DNA from: Sphingobacterium spiritivorum
Lineage (GTDB): Bacteria > Bacteroidota > Bacteroidia > Sphingobacteriales > Sphingobacteriaceae
Direction of reading: 5' to 3'
Assembly (NCBI RefSeq): GCF_016724845.1
Contig: NZ_CP068082.1
Coordinates: forward strand, 2,294,001-2,358,000
Length of the DNA stretch: 64,000 bases
The notes under the pieces were generated by a model. It made no database searches. It saw only the letters and a list, made by a program, of their open reading frames with translations, and had not been told where the DNA came from. The position numbers were made by a program, and so were the translations under genes. Shown here in pieces: positions 18,198 to 28,244 of the stretch. How positions within the stretch are numbered: the stretch's first letter is position 1; each line of letters begins with the position of its first letter.

Positions 18198-18519
18198 TAT
18201 TGTTCAACACATACAAGGGGTACCATTAAATCATTATCTGATTTTTTGCAGTATCATTTTTGCAATCGGAGTGATTGGTGTTTTGATCAGACGTAATGTC
18301 ATCATTATCATGATGTCGATTGAACTGATGCTGAATGCTGTCAATCTGTTGCTGGCCGCATTTTCTTCTCATCACGGAGACCCCAGCGGACAGGTATTTG
18401 TATTTTTCATTATGGCACTGGCTGCGGCAGAAGTGGCTGTCGGTCTTGCGATTATTATTATGGTATATCGAAATACCAAATCAGTTGATATTGAATCGTT
18501 AAGTCGATTGCGTTGGTAA
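18190..18519 (+). CDS. nuoK: NADH-quinone oxidoreductase subunit K
   Basis: A 109-residue, three-span subunit. It has the conserved glutamates in MSIELMLNAVNLLL (about 41-54) and in the third-segment AAAEVAVGLAI, both part of the proton path. It overlaps nuoJ. Confidence 0.97.
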   Translation: MDNIVQHIQGVPLNHYLIFCSIIFAIGVIGVLIRRNVIIIMMSIELMLNAVNLLLAAFSSHHGDPSGQVFVFFIMALAAAEVAVGLAIIIMVYRNTKSVDIESLSRLRW

Positions 18520-18546
18520 CATTTACAAGATTAAGGCATTATAAGT

Positions 18547-20466
18547 ATGATTGAATTAATTTGGTTGATCCCTCTCTTACCGTTAATTGGTTTTTTAATC
18601 AATGGAATCGGTCAGCATATCCTTCCCAAGTCTCTTATCGGAGTTATTGGAAGCGGAGTGGTGCTGGCTTCTTTCCTGATCAGTTGCGGAATATTCTCGA
18701 CCGTATATGAGGCCAGAGTTGCCGGAGACGCAGCCGTATTTACACAAGAAATCTTCAATTGGATTAAAGTTGGCAACTTAAGTATTTCCCTATCTTTCTT
18801 AGTGGATCCGCTGAGTTCTATTATGTTGCTGATCGTTACAGGAATAGGCTTTCTGATACATGTATATTCTATTGGATATATGCATAAGGATAAAGGTTTT
18901 GGTAAGTTTTTCGCTTATCTCAATCTGTTTATCTTCTTTATGTTGCTATTGGTCTTAGGCTCTAACTATTTGGTCATGTTTATTGGCTGGGAAGGTGTAG
19001 GTCTATGCTCCTATTTACTCATCGGATTCTGGTATACTAATGACTCCTATGCATCAGCAGCAAAAAAAGCTTTTGTAATGAACCGCATAGGGGACCTTGG
19101 TTTTCTTTTAGCTGTTTTCTTTATCTTTTATGCCTTCGGGTCATTAGAGTTCGCTTCTGTATTTCCTAAAGCAAAAGAACTGGCTATGGGTGACACCTCT
19201 TTGCTTGTCATCACGATCTTATTATTTATAGCTGCCACCGGTAAATCTGCACAAATCCCATTGTTTACGTGGCTGCCTGATGCCATGGCAGGACCAACTC
19301 CTGTATCGGCACTTATCCATGCCGCAACCATGGTTACTGCGGGTATTTATATGATAGCAAGATCTAACATTATGTTTACGCTTTCACCCGTAACGATGCA
19401 GATTATTGCCATCATTGGTGTGGCAACGGCTTTATTGGCGGCGTTTATTGCACTGACTCAGAATGATATTAAGAAAGTACTGGCCTATTCAACTGTTTCC
19501 CAGCTGGGTTATATGTTTTTAGGTTTGGGTGTGGGTGCTTTTACAGGTGCTTTCTTCCATGTTCTGACGCATGCATTTTTCAAAGCGCTATTATTTCTCG
19601 GAGCAGGATCTGTCATTCATGCGATGAGTGATGAGCAGGATATGCGTAAGATGGGAGGACTTCGTAAGAAGTTACCTGTGACTTATTTTACCATGCTCAT
19701 TGGTACAATTGCAATAGCAGGTATTCCACCTTTATCAGGATTCTTCTCCAAGGATGAGATACTGGCCTTTGCGTTTGCGGAGAATAAACTGTTGTGGACA
19801 ATAGGATTTATTGCGGCTCTGTGCACGGCCTTTTATATGTTCAGATTGTTGTATCTTACATTCTTTGGTACATTCCGTGGAACGGAAGAGCAAAAGCATC
19901 ATCTTCACGAGTCGCCTGTTTCCATGACGCTGCCCTTAATTATATTGGCAGTTCTGGCAGCAGTTGGTGGGCTGATGAATATTCCGGAGGCTCTGGGCGG
20001 AGGACATAAACTTGCTAACTTCCTGGCACCTGTATTTGCTGACAGCCAATCCATCAAAGGGACTTTCCATATTGATCATCAGACAGAATATATTTTAATG
20101 GCTGTATCTGCTTTAGCGGCAGTGATTATGGCTGTAGTGGCATACGGACGATATGTAAAAAGAGGATATGTACCAAAATCTGACGCTTTGGAAGATAGCG
20201 GACTGCATAAATTATCTTATCACAAGCTGTATGTAGATGAGCTTTACGATAGTGTTATTGTAAAACCTCTTAATGCATTTTCAAGATTCTTATATAAAGT
20301 AATAGATCGTTCGGGTATAGATGGTATCGTTAACGGTATCGGCAATTTGTTTGTCTCCTCAGGAAAAGGAATCCGTCAATTACAGAATGGCCATGTTGGA
20401 TTCTATATCTTCATGATGGTCGTTGCTGTGGTTGTATTGTTTGTATATGGAATTTTAAGCGTTTAA
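18547..20466 (+). CDS. nuoL: NADH-quinone oxidoreductase subunit L
   Basis: A 639-residue antiporter-like proton-pumping subunit at the far end of the membrane arm. The core has IGWEGVGLCSYLLIGFW, TGKSAQIPLFTWLPDAMAGP and THAFFKALLFLGAGSVIH segments with the essential Lys, Glu and His. A C-terminal lateral helix region follows (about 500-639). It is 27 bp after nuoK and 17 bp before nuoM. Confidence 0.98.
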   Translation: MIELIWLIPLLPLIGFLINGIGQHILPKSLIGVIGSGVVLASFLISCGIFSTVYEARVAGDAAVFTQEIFNWIKVGNLSISLSFLVDPLSSIMLLIVTGIGFLIHVYSIGYMHKDKGFGKFFAYLNLFIFFMLLLVLGSNYLVMFIGWEGVGLCSYLLIGFWYTNDSYASAAKKAFVMNRIGDLGFLLAVFFIFYAFGSLEFASVFPKAKELAMGDTSLLVITILLFIAATGKSAQIPLFTWLPDAMAGPTPVSALIHAATMVTAGIYMIARSNIMFTLSPVTMQIIAIIGVATALLAAFIALTQNDIKKVLAYSTVSQLGYMFLGLGVGAFTGAFFHVLTHAFFKALLFLGAGSVIHAMSDEQDMRKMGGLRKKLPVTYFTMLIGTIAIAGIPPLSGFFSKDEILAFAFAENKLLWTIGFIAALCTAFYMFRLLYLTFFGTFRGTEEQKHHLHESPVSMTLPLIILAVLAAVGGLMNIPEALGGGHKLANFLAPVFADSQSIKGTFHIDHQTEYILMAVSALAAVIMAVVAYGRYVKRGYVPKSDALEDSGLHKLSYHKLYVDELYDSVIVKPLNAFSRFLYKVIDRSGIDGIVNGIGNLFVSSGKGIRQLQNGHVGFYIFMMVVAVVVLFVYGILSV

Positions 20467-20483
20467 TGAAAATAATTGTATAG

Positions 20484-21929
20484 ATGACTAACCTTTTTAT
20501 ACTGCTTTTATTACCACTGATTAGTGCTGGTGTTCTGGCATTTGTGAAGAATTCGCAACCTGCTAAGATCATTGCATTGACTTTGTCTTTACTGCAATTA
20601 GCTTTCACGATTCCTTTTTTGTGTCAGTTTGTCCCTGATGCCAGTGTTCAGTTTGAACAAAACTATAGCTGGATTGAGAGTTTAGGAATACATTTTCATA
20701 TCGGACTGGATGGAATTAGTTTGCCTCTGGTTTTACTGACAAATGCACTTATGCCTTTGATCGTATTATCGACGTTCTCTAAAACATACAAGGGTAATCT
20801 TTACGCTTTGGTCGCTTTTATGCAAGCCGGTCTGGTATTGGTATTCACTGCATTAGATGCTTTTACATTTTATGTAGGATGGGAGATTGCATTGATTCCG
20901 ATTTACTTTATCTGTGCACTTTGGGGCGAAGGAGACCGTATACGTGTCAATCTTAAGTTTTTTGTTTATACCTTCCTCGGAAGTATTTTTATGTTGGTTG
21001 CGATTATTTATTTGCAACAACAGACTGTCAACAAGGATTTTGAATGGAGTTCTTTTGTGGCACTTGATCTGACTGAGTCTGTACAGCGCTGGATTTTCTG
21101 GGCATTCTTTCTCGCTTTTGCTATTAAGATTCCTTTGTTCCCGTTTCATACATGGCAACCTAATACTTATACCAATGCACCTACTGTAGGTACAATGTTA
21201 CTGGCGGGTATTATGTTAAAAATGGGTATTTATGGTCTGATCCGCTGGTTGATTCCGATTGCACCGGAAGGAGTGGCTGAATACGGCCATATTGCTATGA
21301 TATTAGCGGTTATCGGAATTGTATATGCTTCTATTATTGCTATTCAGCAAAAAGATATGAAACGCCTGATTGCTTATTCTTCTATCGCACACGTTGGGCT
21401 GATCAGTGCCGGGGTGTTTGCATGGAATCTGCAAGGATTGCAGGGAGCTATGATACAGATGATCAACCACGGTATCTCTGTTATCGGATTATTCTATGTG
21501 TTGGATATTATAGCCAGTAAAACCGGAACAAGATCTCTGGCTGATCTTGGGGGATTAGCCAAGCGTATGCCGAATCTGGCCATATTCTTCCTGATCATTG
21601 TAATGGGGGCTGTCGGGCTGCCGTTGACAAATGGTTTTGTAGGAGAATTTTTATTGTTGATGGGGGTTTATAAATATGGGTTCTGGTATGCTGTATTTGC
21701 CGGTCTGACACTGATTTTAGGGGCGGTATACATGCTGCGTCTTTATCAAAAATCTATGTTGGGCCCCTTGAAAGAACAAAATAGTCATGTTACGGATATC
21801 AACGGACATGAAATAGTATTGCTGAGTATTGTTGTGATAGCCATTATTTATATCGGTGTGACTCCAAATGGTTTATTGGGCCTGTCAGAAGCTTCTGTAC
21901 AACAATTGCTTCAGCAAGTGAAATTTTAG
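20484..21929 (+). CDS. nuoM: NADH-quinone oxidoreductase subunit M
   Basis: A 481-residue antiporter-like proton pump. Family features include GLDGISLPLVLLTNALMP, FYVGWEIALIPIYF with the key glutamate, KIPLFPFHTWQPNTYTNAP with the key lysine, and AYSSIAHVGLISAG. It lies between nuoL and nuoN. Confidence 0.98.
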   Translation: MTNLFILLLLPLISAGVLAFVKNSQPAKIIALTLSLLQLAFTIPFLCQFVPDASVQFEQNYSWIESLGIHFHIGLDGISLPLVLLTNALMPLIVLSTFSKTYKGNLYALVAFMQAGLVLVFTALDAFTFYVGWEIALIPIYFICALWGEGDRIRVNLKFFVYTFLGSIFMLVAIIYLQQQTVNKDFEWSSFVALDLTESVQRWIFWAFFLAFAIKIPLFPFHTWQPNTYTNAPTVGTMLLAGIMLKMGIYGLIRWLIPIAPEGVAEYGHIAMILAVIGIVYASIIAIQQKDMKRLIAYSSIAHVGLISAGVFAWNLQGLQGAMIQMINHGISVIGLFYVLDIIASKTGTRSLADLGGLAKRMPNLAIFFLIIVMGAVGLPLTNGFVGEFLLLMGVYKYGFWYAVFAGLTLILGAVYMLRLYQKSMLGPLKEQNSHVTDINGHEIVLLSIVVIAIIYIGVTPNGLLGLSEASVQQLLQQVKF

Positions 21930-21964
21930 AATTATAGCGACAAAAATATTAGAACGATTTATTT

Positions 21965-23350
21965 ATGGGTGCGATTATTACGCTGTCTTTATTAGGAATA
22001 TTAGTTTTATACATGGGACTGTATAAGGCTAAAAATGCCTTATTGCCTGTTACACTGCTGGGATTGGCCGGTGCATTAGTTTTTCTAATACTGGATTGGA
22101 ACAAAGTTGCCGAACCGCTTTACAGCGGTATGATCATATTCGATCACTTCGCTATAGGTTTTTCTGTACTTTCTATTCTCATCACGGCATTAGTGCTGTT
22201 ACTTTCCAAAGAATATTTTTGGTCTATCAGTGAGCATGTTGCAGAATATTATGCTTTAATTCTGTTCTCACTGACGGGAGCTATACTCGTTAATTCCTAT
22301 CATAATTTTGCTATGCTTTTTATCGGTATAGAGATTATGTCGGTCGCATTATATATTCTTGTCGGTATCAGAAAGCAGGATTTTGCTTCGAATGAAGCTT
22401 CTTTGAAATATTTCCTTATGGGTGCATTCTCAACCGGATTTTTGCTTTTTGGTATTGCTCTGATTTATGGAGCGTCAGGCTCTTTTGATCTGGACGTAAT
22501 CAAAGGGTATGTGATTGCTCATCCGCATGATATTTCTCCGTTATTCTATGCCGGAATTCTATTTTTGATTGTAGGATTATGCTTTAAGGTAGGAGCTGCT
22601 CCATTCCATTTCTGGACACCCGATGTCTATGACGGAGCACCGATTTTGATCACCAGCTATATGAGTACTGTAGTCAAGGCAGCCTCTTTTGCCGGTATGC
22701 TACGTCTTTTCAGTTCGGCTTTCGTTCCGCTACATGAGTATTGGACACCAATTTTACTTACGATTGCGATTATAACGCTGTTTATAGGTAATATTTCAGC
22801 TTTGATGCAGCACTCTTTTAAACGTATGCTTGCGTATTCCAGTATAGCGCATGCAGGTTATATGCTATTTGCTGTGATCTCGATTGGTAATCAATCGGCG
22901 AGTGCGATTTTGGCATATGCAACAGCTTACTCATTAGCATCGGTTATTGCTTTCGGTGCATTGATCCTTGTAAAACGTGAGGTGGGTTCGGATAACTTTT
23001 CCGCATTCAACGGTCTTGCAAAACGTAATCCCTGGCTTGCACTGGTAGTGACAGTGGCCATGCTTTCACTGGCAGGTATTCCATTGACAGCAGGTTTTAT
23101 CGGTAAATTTATGATGTTTACCATAGCGATGAACAATTACCATATTGTATTGTTGATTCTTGCAGCGGTGAACGCTGTGATAGGTGTATTTTATTATCTG
23201 CGAGTGGTGGTGGCTATGTATTTCAGAGAGAGTGAGCAGGATTCTTCAAAAGTAAATATTCCTGTTAACTATTCTTTTGTCTTCCTTATCGCAGTTTTGC
23301 TAACAGTCCTGATCGGTATTTATCCTGATTGTTTGATAAAGCTTATCTGA
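21965..23350 (+). CDS. nuoN: NADH-quinone oxidoreductase subunit N
   Basis: A 461-residue antiporter-like proton pump and last gene of the operon. The segments FKVGAAPFHFWTPDVYDGAP and AYSSIAHAGYMLF match NuoN/ND2. A strong terminator follows 22 bp after the stop. Confidence 0.97.
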   Translation: MGAIITLSLLGILVLYMGLYKAKNALLPVTLLGLAGALVFLILDWNKVAEPLYSGMIIFDHFAIGFSVLSILITALVLLLSKEYFWSISEHVAEYYALILFSLTGAILVNSYHNFAMLFIGIEIMSVALYILVGIRKQDFASNEASLKYFLMGAFSTGFLLFGIALIYGASGSFDLDVIKGYVIAHPHDISPLFYAGILFLIVGLCFKVGAAPFHFWTPDVYDGAPILITSYMSTVVKAASFAGMLRLFSSAFVPLHEYWTPILLTIAIITLFIGNISALMQHSFKRMLAYSSIAHAGYMLFAVISIGNQSASAILAYATAYSLASVIAFGALILVKREVGSDNFSAFNGLAKRNPWLALVVTVAMLSLAGIPLTAGFIGKFMMFTIAMNNYHIVLLILAAVNAVIGVFYYLRVVVAMYFRESEQDSSKVNIPVNYSFVFLIAVLLTVLIGIYPDCLIKLI

Positions 23351-23372
23351 TTGTTATAAATAGAAAAAAATG

Positions 23373-23404
23373 AAATGCATGGTAGATCTACCATGCATTT
23401 TTTT
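23373..23404 (+). terminator. Terminator of the nuo operon
   Basis: A self-complementary 28-bp stretch (AAATGCATGGTA, GATC loop, TACCATGCATTT) followed by more T. It lies just after nuoN and before the next gene. Confidence 0.9.
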
Positions 23405-23463
23405 GTTATAAGTTTTATTCTCAGTTTACAAATTGTATATTTATACGGGTGCAGGATTTAAGA

Positions 23464-25995
23464 ATGATATACAATAAGAAACTCGATTATATTTTACTTG
23501 TTGGATTCCTACTACTGATGACTTGTCCTGCTCTTGGTCAACTGACGATCAAAGGAAGAGTTGTGGACAAGAACACAGGACATGGAATTCCTCGTGCGAC
23601 TATCGTATTAGCTCCGGGAAATCTGGGGACTTCTACCGATACTTCGGGTAATTTTGCTATTCTTGCCAACCAAAATCATACCTCTATCCAATTCAGGGCA
23701 ATGGGTTATACCGCCGTTAATTTGCCTCTTACTCAGGACTCCCTTCAGCAGCTTAATGTCGAGTTAGATTACGCCGATAATATGTTGGAAATGGTCACTA
23801 TCTCCAAAAGATCAAAATCCAAAAAGGATGACCCGGCTTTGGAGTTAATTGATCTCGTCATAAAACATAAAAAGGATAACCGGCTTCGGTCGTTGAATCA
23901 GGTACAGTTTGAAGAGTACGAAAAAGTTCAGTTTGGACTTGTAGATCCGCGAAAAGCTATGGAGAAGCGGATGGGTAAGTTAAAATTTATTTTTAAGAAC
24001 CTGGATACTGCATCTATAAAAGGGAAAGCGCTTCTGCCGATGTATATGGAAGAGAACCTTTCGGATGTCTACTCACAGACAGATCCTTCCAAGTATAAGA
24101 AGCTTATCAAGTCTCATAAGAAGACAGAATTTGATCCGCGGTATGTCAATAATGCCAATATTCAACAATATCTCAATTATCAGTTCCGTCCGGTTGATAT
24201 CTATGATCCCAGTATCTTTATTATCAATAAACTGTTTTTAAGTCCGATTGCAGACGAAGCAAAATTGTTTTACCGGTTTTATATACAGGACACTATACAG
24301 ACTGTAGACGGGACATTTGTGGAGCTGGCATTTGAACCCAAGAACAAACAGGACCTGCTGTTCAGTGGTACATTACAGGTCACGACAGATGGCCGCTATG
24401 CTGTAAGACAGGCTGAGCTTACAGTGGGCAAGGAAGCGAATCTCAACTGGATAAACGATATTCTGATCAGCCTGCATTATGACCCTAATGCAGACGGATT
24501 TATGTTCCTTCGGAAGTCAGACCTGTTGATTCTTTTCGGAGGCCGGAAAGATGACGCTTTATTTGGTCGCAGAGTTGCTTTTAATTCGAAATGGGATTTT
24601 AAAAGTCAGATCCCGGCTAAAGTATTTGAGGGAGCTCCTACCGAAATGTTAGCTTCAGCTAGTCAGGATACGGCTATTTTGGAGCGGCAACGACCTATTC
24701 CGCTCAATAAGATCGAGCAGACAGTATACTCCAATACCGATTCGCTCAATAACATGAAAAGCTTCAAGCGGCTGATGGCTATAGGATATTTACTGGCTCA
24801 GGGGTTTCATAATGCAGGTCCTGTAGAATTCGGACCTCTTGAATATACCTATAGTTTTAACGAAGTCGAAGGAAACCGTATACGGTTTGGGGGAAGGACT
24901 ACGGGACAGCTTTCTGAAAAAGTATACCTGGAGGGTTATCTTGCCTATGGAGTCAAAGACAAGCAAATGAAGTATTACCTGAGATCCGCATTCTCGCTCA
25001 ATAATAAGTCTGTGACGACTTTCCCTGCTCACTACCTTGAGGGGACAGTACAGCATGATGTCATGGAACCCGGGCGTGGGATTGGTTTTAAGAAGGGAGA
25101 CAGTTTCTTTGCTTCCTTTAGCGGGACTAAACCGGAGAAATTCTTATTCAATGATGCCTACAAACTAAATCATGTCTGGGAATTCGGAAACCATATCAGC
25201 ATAAGTACCGGATTTACTTATTTCAAACGGGAAACTGCAGGTACTCTTGTGTTTAACAAAACAGGTATTCATGCCGGTGAGACGCTGCCACGTATAGTGA
25301 CGAATGATGTGGAGATGCAGCTGAGATGGGCACCTAATGAAAATTTCTATTATAGAAATCTTACCCGGACACCTATTATTGATAAATATCCTGTATTTAC
25401 CCTTCAGTATAATCAAGGGATAAAAGGTTTTCTCGGCGGAGAGTACAACTATAGTGCATTGCGGTTGGCAGCATCCAAACGACTTTTTCTGAATCAACTG
25501 GGCACTGCAGATCTTACACTGGGTGTAGGTAAAATCTGGGGAGCATTACCTTATCCTTTATTAGAGATACCGAATGTCCAGATTGAACAGGACAGGCACA
25601 CGGTAGACTACTTTATGATGAATAGCATGGAGTTTGCAGCAGACCGGTATGTGAAGTTTGCAATAGACCATCGTTTGCAGGGTTTTTTACTGAATAAGAT
25701 CCCGCTTATCAAAAAATTGAGGTGGAGAGAGTTGTGGCGGCTTAGGATGTTTTATGGAGACCTTTCTCCTCATAATAACCCTTACATCAGTAATGAGGTT
25801 GTTTATTTTGATAAAGATGATGACGGGAGAATCGTAACGCGCACGATTGATCAGACACCATATATGGAAGCAACAGTTGGGGTAGAGAATGTTCTTAGAT
25901 TTTTTACCGTTGAATATGTCAAAAGACTTTCTTACCGGGAGTATGATAATGTCCGGAGAGAAAAAGTTCGTTTAACAGTACACTTTAATTTTTAA
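23464..25995 (+). CDS. DUF5686 protein with N-terminal carboxypeptidase-like regulatory domain
   Basis: I chose the ATG at 23464 (843 residues). A GTG at 23449 would add five residues ahead of the signal peptide. The signal peptide ends near ALG-Q (about residue 26). A CarboxypepD-type beta-sandwich follows (LTIKGRVVDKNTGHGIPRAT, about 27-110). The long remainder, with beta-strand-rich sequence ending in LTVHFNF, fits the DUF5686 family, probably an outer membrane barrel. Function is unknown. The enoyl-CoA hydratase gene follows after 4 bp and may be cotranscribed. Confidence 0.85.
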   Translation: MIYNKKLDYILLVGFLLLMTCPALGQLTIKGRVVDKNTGHGIPRATIVLAPGNLGTSTDTSGNFAILANQNHTSIQFRAMGYTAVNLPLTQDSLQQLNVELDYADNMLEMVTISKRSKSKKDDPALELIDLVIKHKKDNRLRSLNQVQFEEYEKVQFGLVDPRKAMEKRMGKLKFIFKNLDTASIKGKALLPMYMEENLSDVYSQTDPSKYKKLIKSHKKTEFDPRYVNNANIQQYLNYQFRPVDIYDPSIFIINKLFLSPIADEAKLFYRFYIQDTIQTVDGTFVELAFEPKNKQDLLFSGTLQVTTDGRYAVRQAELTVGKEANLNWINDILISLHYDPNADGFMFLRKSDLLILFGGRKDDALFGRRVAFNSKWDFKSQIPAKVFEGAPTEMLASASQDTAILERQRPIPLNKIEQTVYSNTDSLNNMKSFKRLMAIGYLLAQGFHNAGPVEFGPLEYTYSFNEVEGNRIRFGGRTTGQLSEKVYLEGYLAYGVKDKQMKYYLRSAFSLNNKSVTTFPAHYLEGTVQHDVMEPGRGIGFKKGDSFFASFSGTKPEKFLFNDAYKLNHVWEFGNHISISTGFTYFKRETAGTLVFNKTGIHAGETLPRIVTNDVEMQLRWAPNENFYYRNLTRTPIIDKYPVFTLQYNQGIKGFLGGEYNYSALRLAASKRLFLNQLGTADLTLGVGKIWGALPYPLLEIPNVQIEQDRHTVDYFMMNSMEFAADRYVKFAIDHRLQGFLLNKIPLIKKLRWRELWRLRMFYGDLSPHNNPYISNEVVYFDKDDDGRIVTRTIDQTPYMEATVGVENVLRFFTVEYVKRLSYREYDNVRREKVRLTVHFNF

Positions 25996-25999
25996 TGAG

Positions 26000-26773
26000 A
26001 TGAATGCACTTGAAAATCTTTTAGTAAAAAAACAAAGTCATATCTGCTACATTACTTTCAACCGCGAGCAGCAGTTGAATGCACTCAATACCAAAACATT
26101 TGAGGAGTTGAGTACCGTATTAGATGATATTGCTGCGGATCAGGATATCTGGGGTGTGATTGTCACAGGTGCAGGATCAAAGGCTTTCATTGCCGGTGCT
26201 GATATTAAAGAGTTTCAATCGTTAGATGAAGAAGAAGGCCGGCTTTTAGCGATTTCGGGACATGCCGTGATGGATCGGATTTATAATTTTGACAAACCGG
26301 TCATGGCAGCTATTAACGGTTTTGCATTGGGCGGAGGTCTGGAACTGGCACTAGCCTGTCATATGCGTGTAGCTGCTGTATCAGCCAAATTGGGTCTTCC
26401 GGAGGCTTCCTTAGGGTTAATACCGGGATATGGAGGGACACAACGTTTAACTGATCTTGTAGGACGGGGGAAAGCTATGGAAATGATATTGTCCGGTAAT
26501 ATGATTACCTCGCAAGAGGCTTTATCATGGGGTATGGTCAATCACGTCACGGAAGCGGAGGATCTTCTTTCTAAGGCGGAAGAGATATTGGGACATATTT
26601 TTTCAAGATCCAAGACATCTGTCAAAGCCGCTATCAGAGCCATCAATGCCAGTATTTCTAAAGAGGAGAACGGTTATAAAGTGGAAATCGCTGAGTTTGG
26701 AAAATGTTTTGGCCAGCCTGATTTCATTGAAGGGGTATCTGCTTTTGTAGAGAAACGCAAGCCAAAATTTTAA
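26000..26773 (+). CDS. Enoyl-CoA hydratase/isomerase (crotonase) family protein
   Basis: A 257-residue cytoplasmic crotonase. The oxyanion-hole segment AFIAGADIKEF (62-72), GFALGGGLELALACHMR (107-123) and LPEASLGLIPGYGGTQRL are conserved. Both catalytic glutamates expected of true enoyl-CoA hydratases are present (Glu115, Glu135). Likely reaction: hydration of short-chain enoyl-CoA in fatty acid or amino acid breakdown. It starts 4 bp after the DUF5686 gene. Confidence 0.92.
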   Translation: MNALENLLVKKQSHICYITFNREQQLNALNTKTFEELSTVLDDIAADQDIWGVIVTGAGSKAFIAGADIKEFQSLDEEEGRLLAISGHAVMDRIYNFDKPVMAAINGFALGGGLELALACHMRVAAVSAKLGLPEASLGLIPGYGGTQRLTDLVGRGKAMEMILSGNMITSQEALSWGMVNHVTEAEDLLSKAEEILGHIFSRSKTSVKAAIRAINASISKEENGYKVEIAEFGKCFGQPDFIEGVSAFVEKRKPKF

Positions 26774-26792
26774 TATTTTATACTGTGTTAAT

Positions 26793-27431
26793 TTATTCAA
26801 TAGCATATCCGAGCATATACTCCCCGAATTTTTCATAATACACGTTATATGTCGTACGAATCTGATTGACTTCTAATTGTAGTTTTAGAACACCTTGCGC
26901 CTGATATTCGAAAGGGAGTATAGTCATGTTATTCAAGAAAGAAACGCCCTTATTACCCTGTAATTTATATATGGCTTCCTTAGCACACCAGCAGGCGTAC
27001 AGCTGCTCTGTGCTTTGTTCTCCCTGTATGAAAGCAAGTTCTTCCGGTTTCAGAAACTTGTGTTTGATTCTGATGACTTTATCTTTTACAATTTCCAGAT
27101 CAATTCCTACTTCTCCTTTAGCACTTATCAGCACTGCAGCATAATCATAGGAATGGGTAAGGGATATTTTGTAGGGGAAATTTGTCAGATAGGGTTTCCC
27201 GTTTTCATCTGACGGACAGTCAATATATTGATCTGTTTGCAGGAGATAGCGTAGCAGAACACGTGTTGTCATCCAGTGAAGACTTCGTTTGCCTTTACCG
27301 AAAGAATCCAGAAGTGCTCTCTCACGGGTATCCAATTGAAGTTTTGCTAACAATTCTTCAGCAGACTCTTCTATCTTCCATATAGCAAGTTTAGTGTGTT
27401 CATCTAATTCGCGGAGGTATGCTAAAGCCAT
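26793..27431 (-). CDS. 4'-phosphopantetheinyl transferase superfamily protein
   Basis: Transfers phosphopantetheine from CoA to carrier-protein serines. From the ATG at 27431 (MALAYLRELDE) it has 212 residues, the normal size; an upstream ATG at 27527 would add 32 residues of unlikely sequence. Key motifs: ISLTHS at 89-94, GIDLE at 109-113 (metal-binding Asp/Glu) and WCAKEAIYK at 148-156. It could be the acyl-carrier or a secondary-metabolite type; which carrier it serves cannot be read. It converges on the enoyl-CoA hydratase gene. Confidence 0.9.
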   Translation of the reverse strand: MALAYLRELDEHTKLAIWKIEESAEELLAKLQLDTRERALLDSFGKGKRSLHWMTTRVLLRYLLQTDQYIDCPSDENGKPYLTNFPYKISLTHSYDYAAVLISAKGEVGIDLEIVKDKVIRIKHKFLKPEELAFIQGEQSTEQLYACWCAKEAIYKLQGNKGVSFLNNMTILPFEYQAQGVLKLQLEVNQIRTTYNVYYEKFGEYMLGYAIE

Positions 27432-27585
27432 CTCAGTACAGTATGATCGTTGATTATACTGCAAGTTACGCAGACCCGGACTAAAATCAAACAGATCTGT
27501 CACAATGTTTAGGGCTACAGACAGCATAAAGTATACGGGTTAAATAAAATTCGGAATATATGGTCATAATTTTGAGGCAAAACTG

Positions 27586-27593
27586 TATTTTTG
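27586..27593 (+). promoter_or_regulatory. Putative dcd -7 box
   Basis: TATTTTTG fits TAnnTTTG exactly and lies 48 bp ahead of the dcd ATG. It argues that the upstream in-frame ATG at 27591, which lies inside the box, is not the start. Confidence 0.5.
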
Positions 27594-27641
27594 GAGGCTG
27601 ACAATGTGGGGGTTATCCCGGTCAGTCTATTTTTACAAAAC

Positions 27642-28178
27642 ATGATTTTATCGGACAAAAGAATACTGGAAGAAATTGATGCCGGAACGATCGTCATCGA
27701 ACCATTTGACCGCACTTGCCTGGGGACCAATTCATATGATGTGCATCTGGGCAAATATCTGGCAACATATAAGGATCGTGTGCTGGACGCAAAGCAACAT
27801 AATCAGATTACACATTTTGAGATCCCTGCTGAAGGATATGTGTTAGAGCCTAATACTTTGTATCTGGGTGTAACTCTGGAATATACAGAGACACATAAAC
27901 ATGTTCCTTTTTTGGAAGGAAAATCCAGTACAGGACGTCTGGGGATTGATATCCATGCAACGGCAGGAAAGGGCGATGTGGGTTTCTGTAATACGTGGAC
28001 GCTTGAGATTTCTGTAGCACAGCCCGTTCGGGTGTATCCGGGTATGCCTATCGGACAGCTGATCTATTTTGCAGTTGAAGGCGATATTGAGACCTTGTAT
28101 AATACTAAAGGGAATGCCAAGTACAATAGTAAAACGGTCCGTCCTGTAGAGAGTATGATGTGGAAGAACTCTTTCTAA
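27642..28178 (+). CDS. dcd: dCTP deaminase
   Basis: Deaminates dCTP to dUTP for thymidylate synthesis. The ATG at 27642 gives MILSDKRILEEID and 178 residues, the usual length. EGKSSTGRLGIDIHATAG at about 92-109 is the nucleotide-binding signature, and WTLEIS (119-124) carries the catalytic glutamate. The C-terminal PYNSK-like tail (AKYNSKTVRP) is present. A strong bidirectional terminator separates it from the converging prfB. Confidence 0.95.
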   Translation: MILSDKRILEEIDAGTIVIEPFDRTCLGTNSYDVHLGKYLATYKDRVLDAKQHNQITHFEIPAEGYVLEPNTLYLGVTLEYTETHKHVPFLEGKSSTGRLGIDIHATAGKGDVGFCNTWTLEISVAQPVRVYPGMPIGQLIYFAVEGDIETLYNTKGNAKYNSKTVRPVESMMWKNSF

Positions 28179-28191
28179 CTGCAAGAATATA

Positions 28192-28231
28192 AAAACAAAA
28201 GAACAGGGAATTATCCCTGTTCTTTTGTTTT
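28192..28231. terminator. Bidirectional terminator between dcd and prfB
   Basis: Nearly perfect stem of ACAAAAGAACAGGGA with TCCCTGTTCTTTTGT around an ATTA-type loop, with A-run and T-run flanks. It sits between the two converging stops. Confidence 0.9.
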
Positions 28232-28244
28232 ATGTACTTTATAC

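Noticed and set aside
27432..27527. Longer N-terminus for the phosphopantetheinyl transferase
   Set aside because: The extra 32 residues do not look like the family; MALAYLRELDE is the usual opening.
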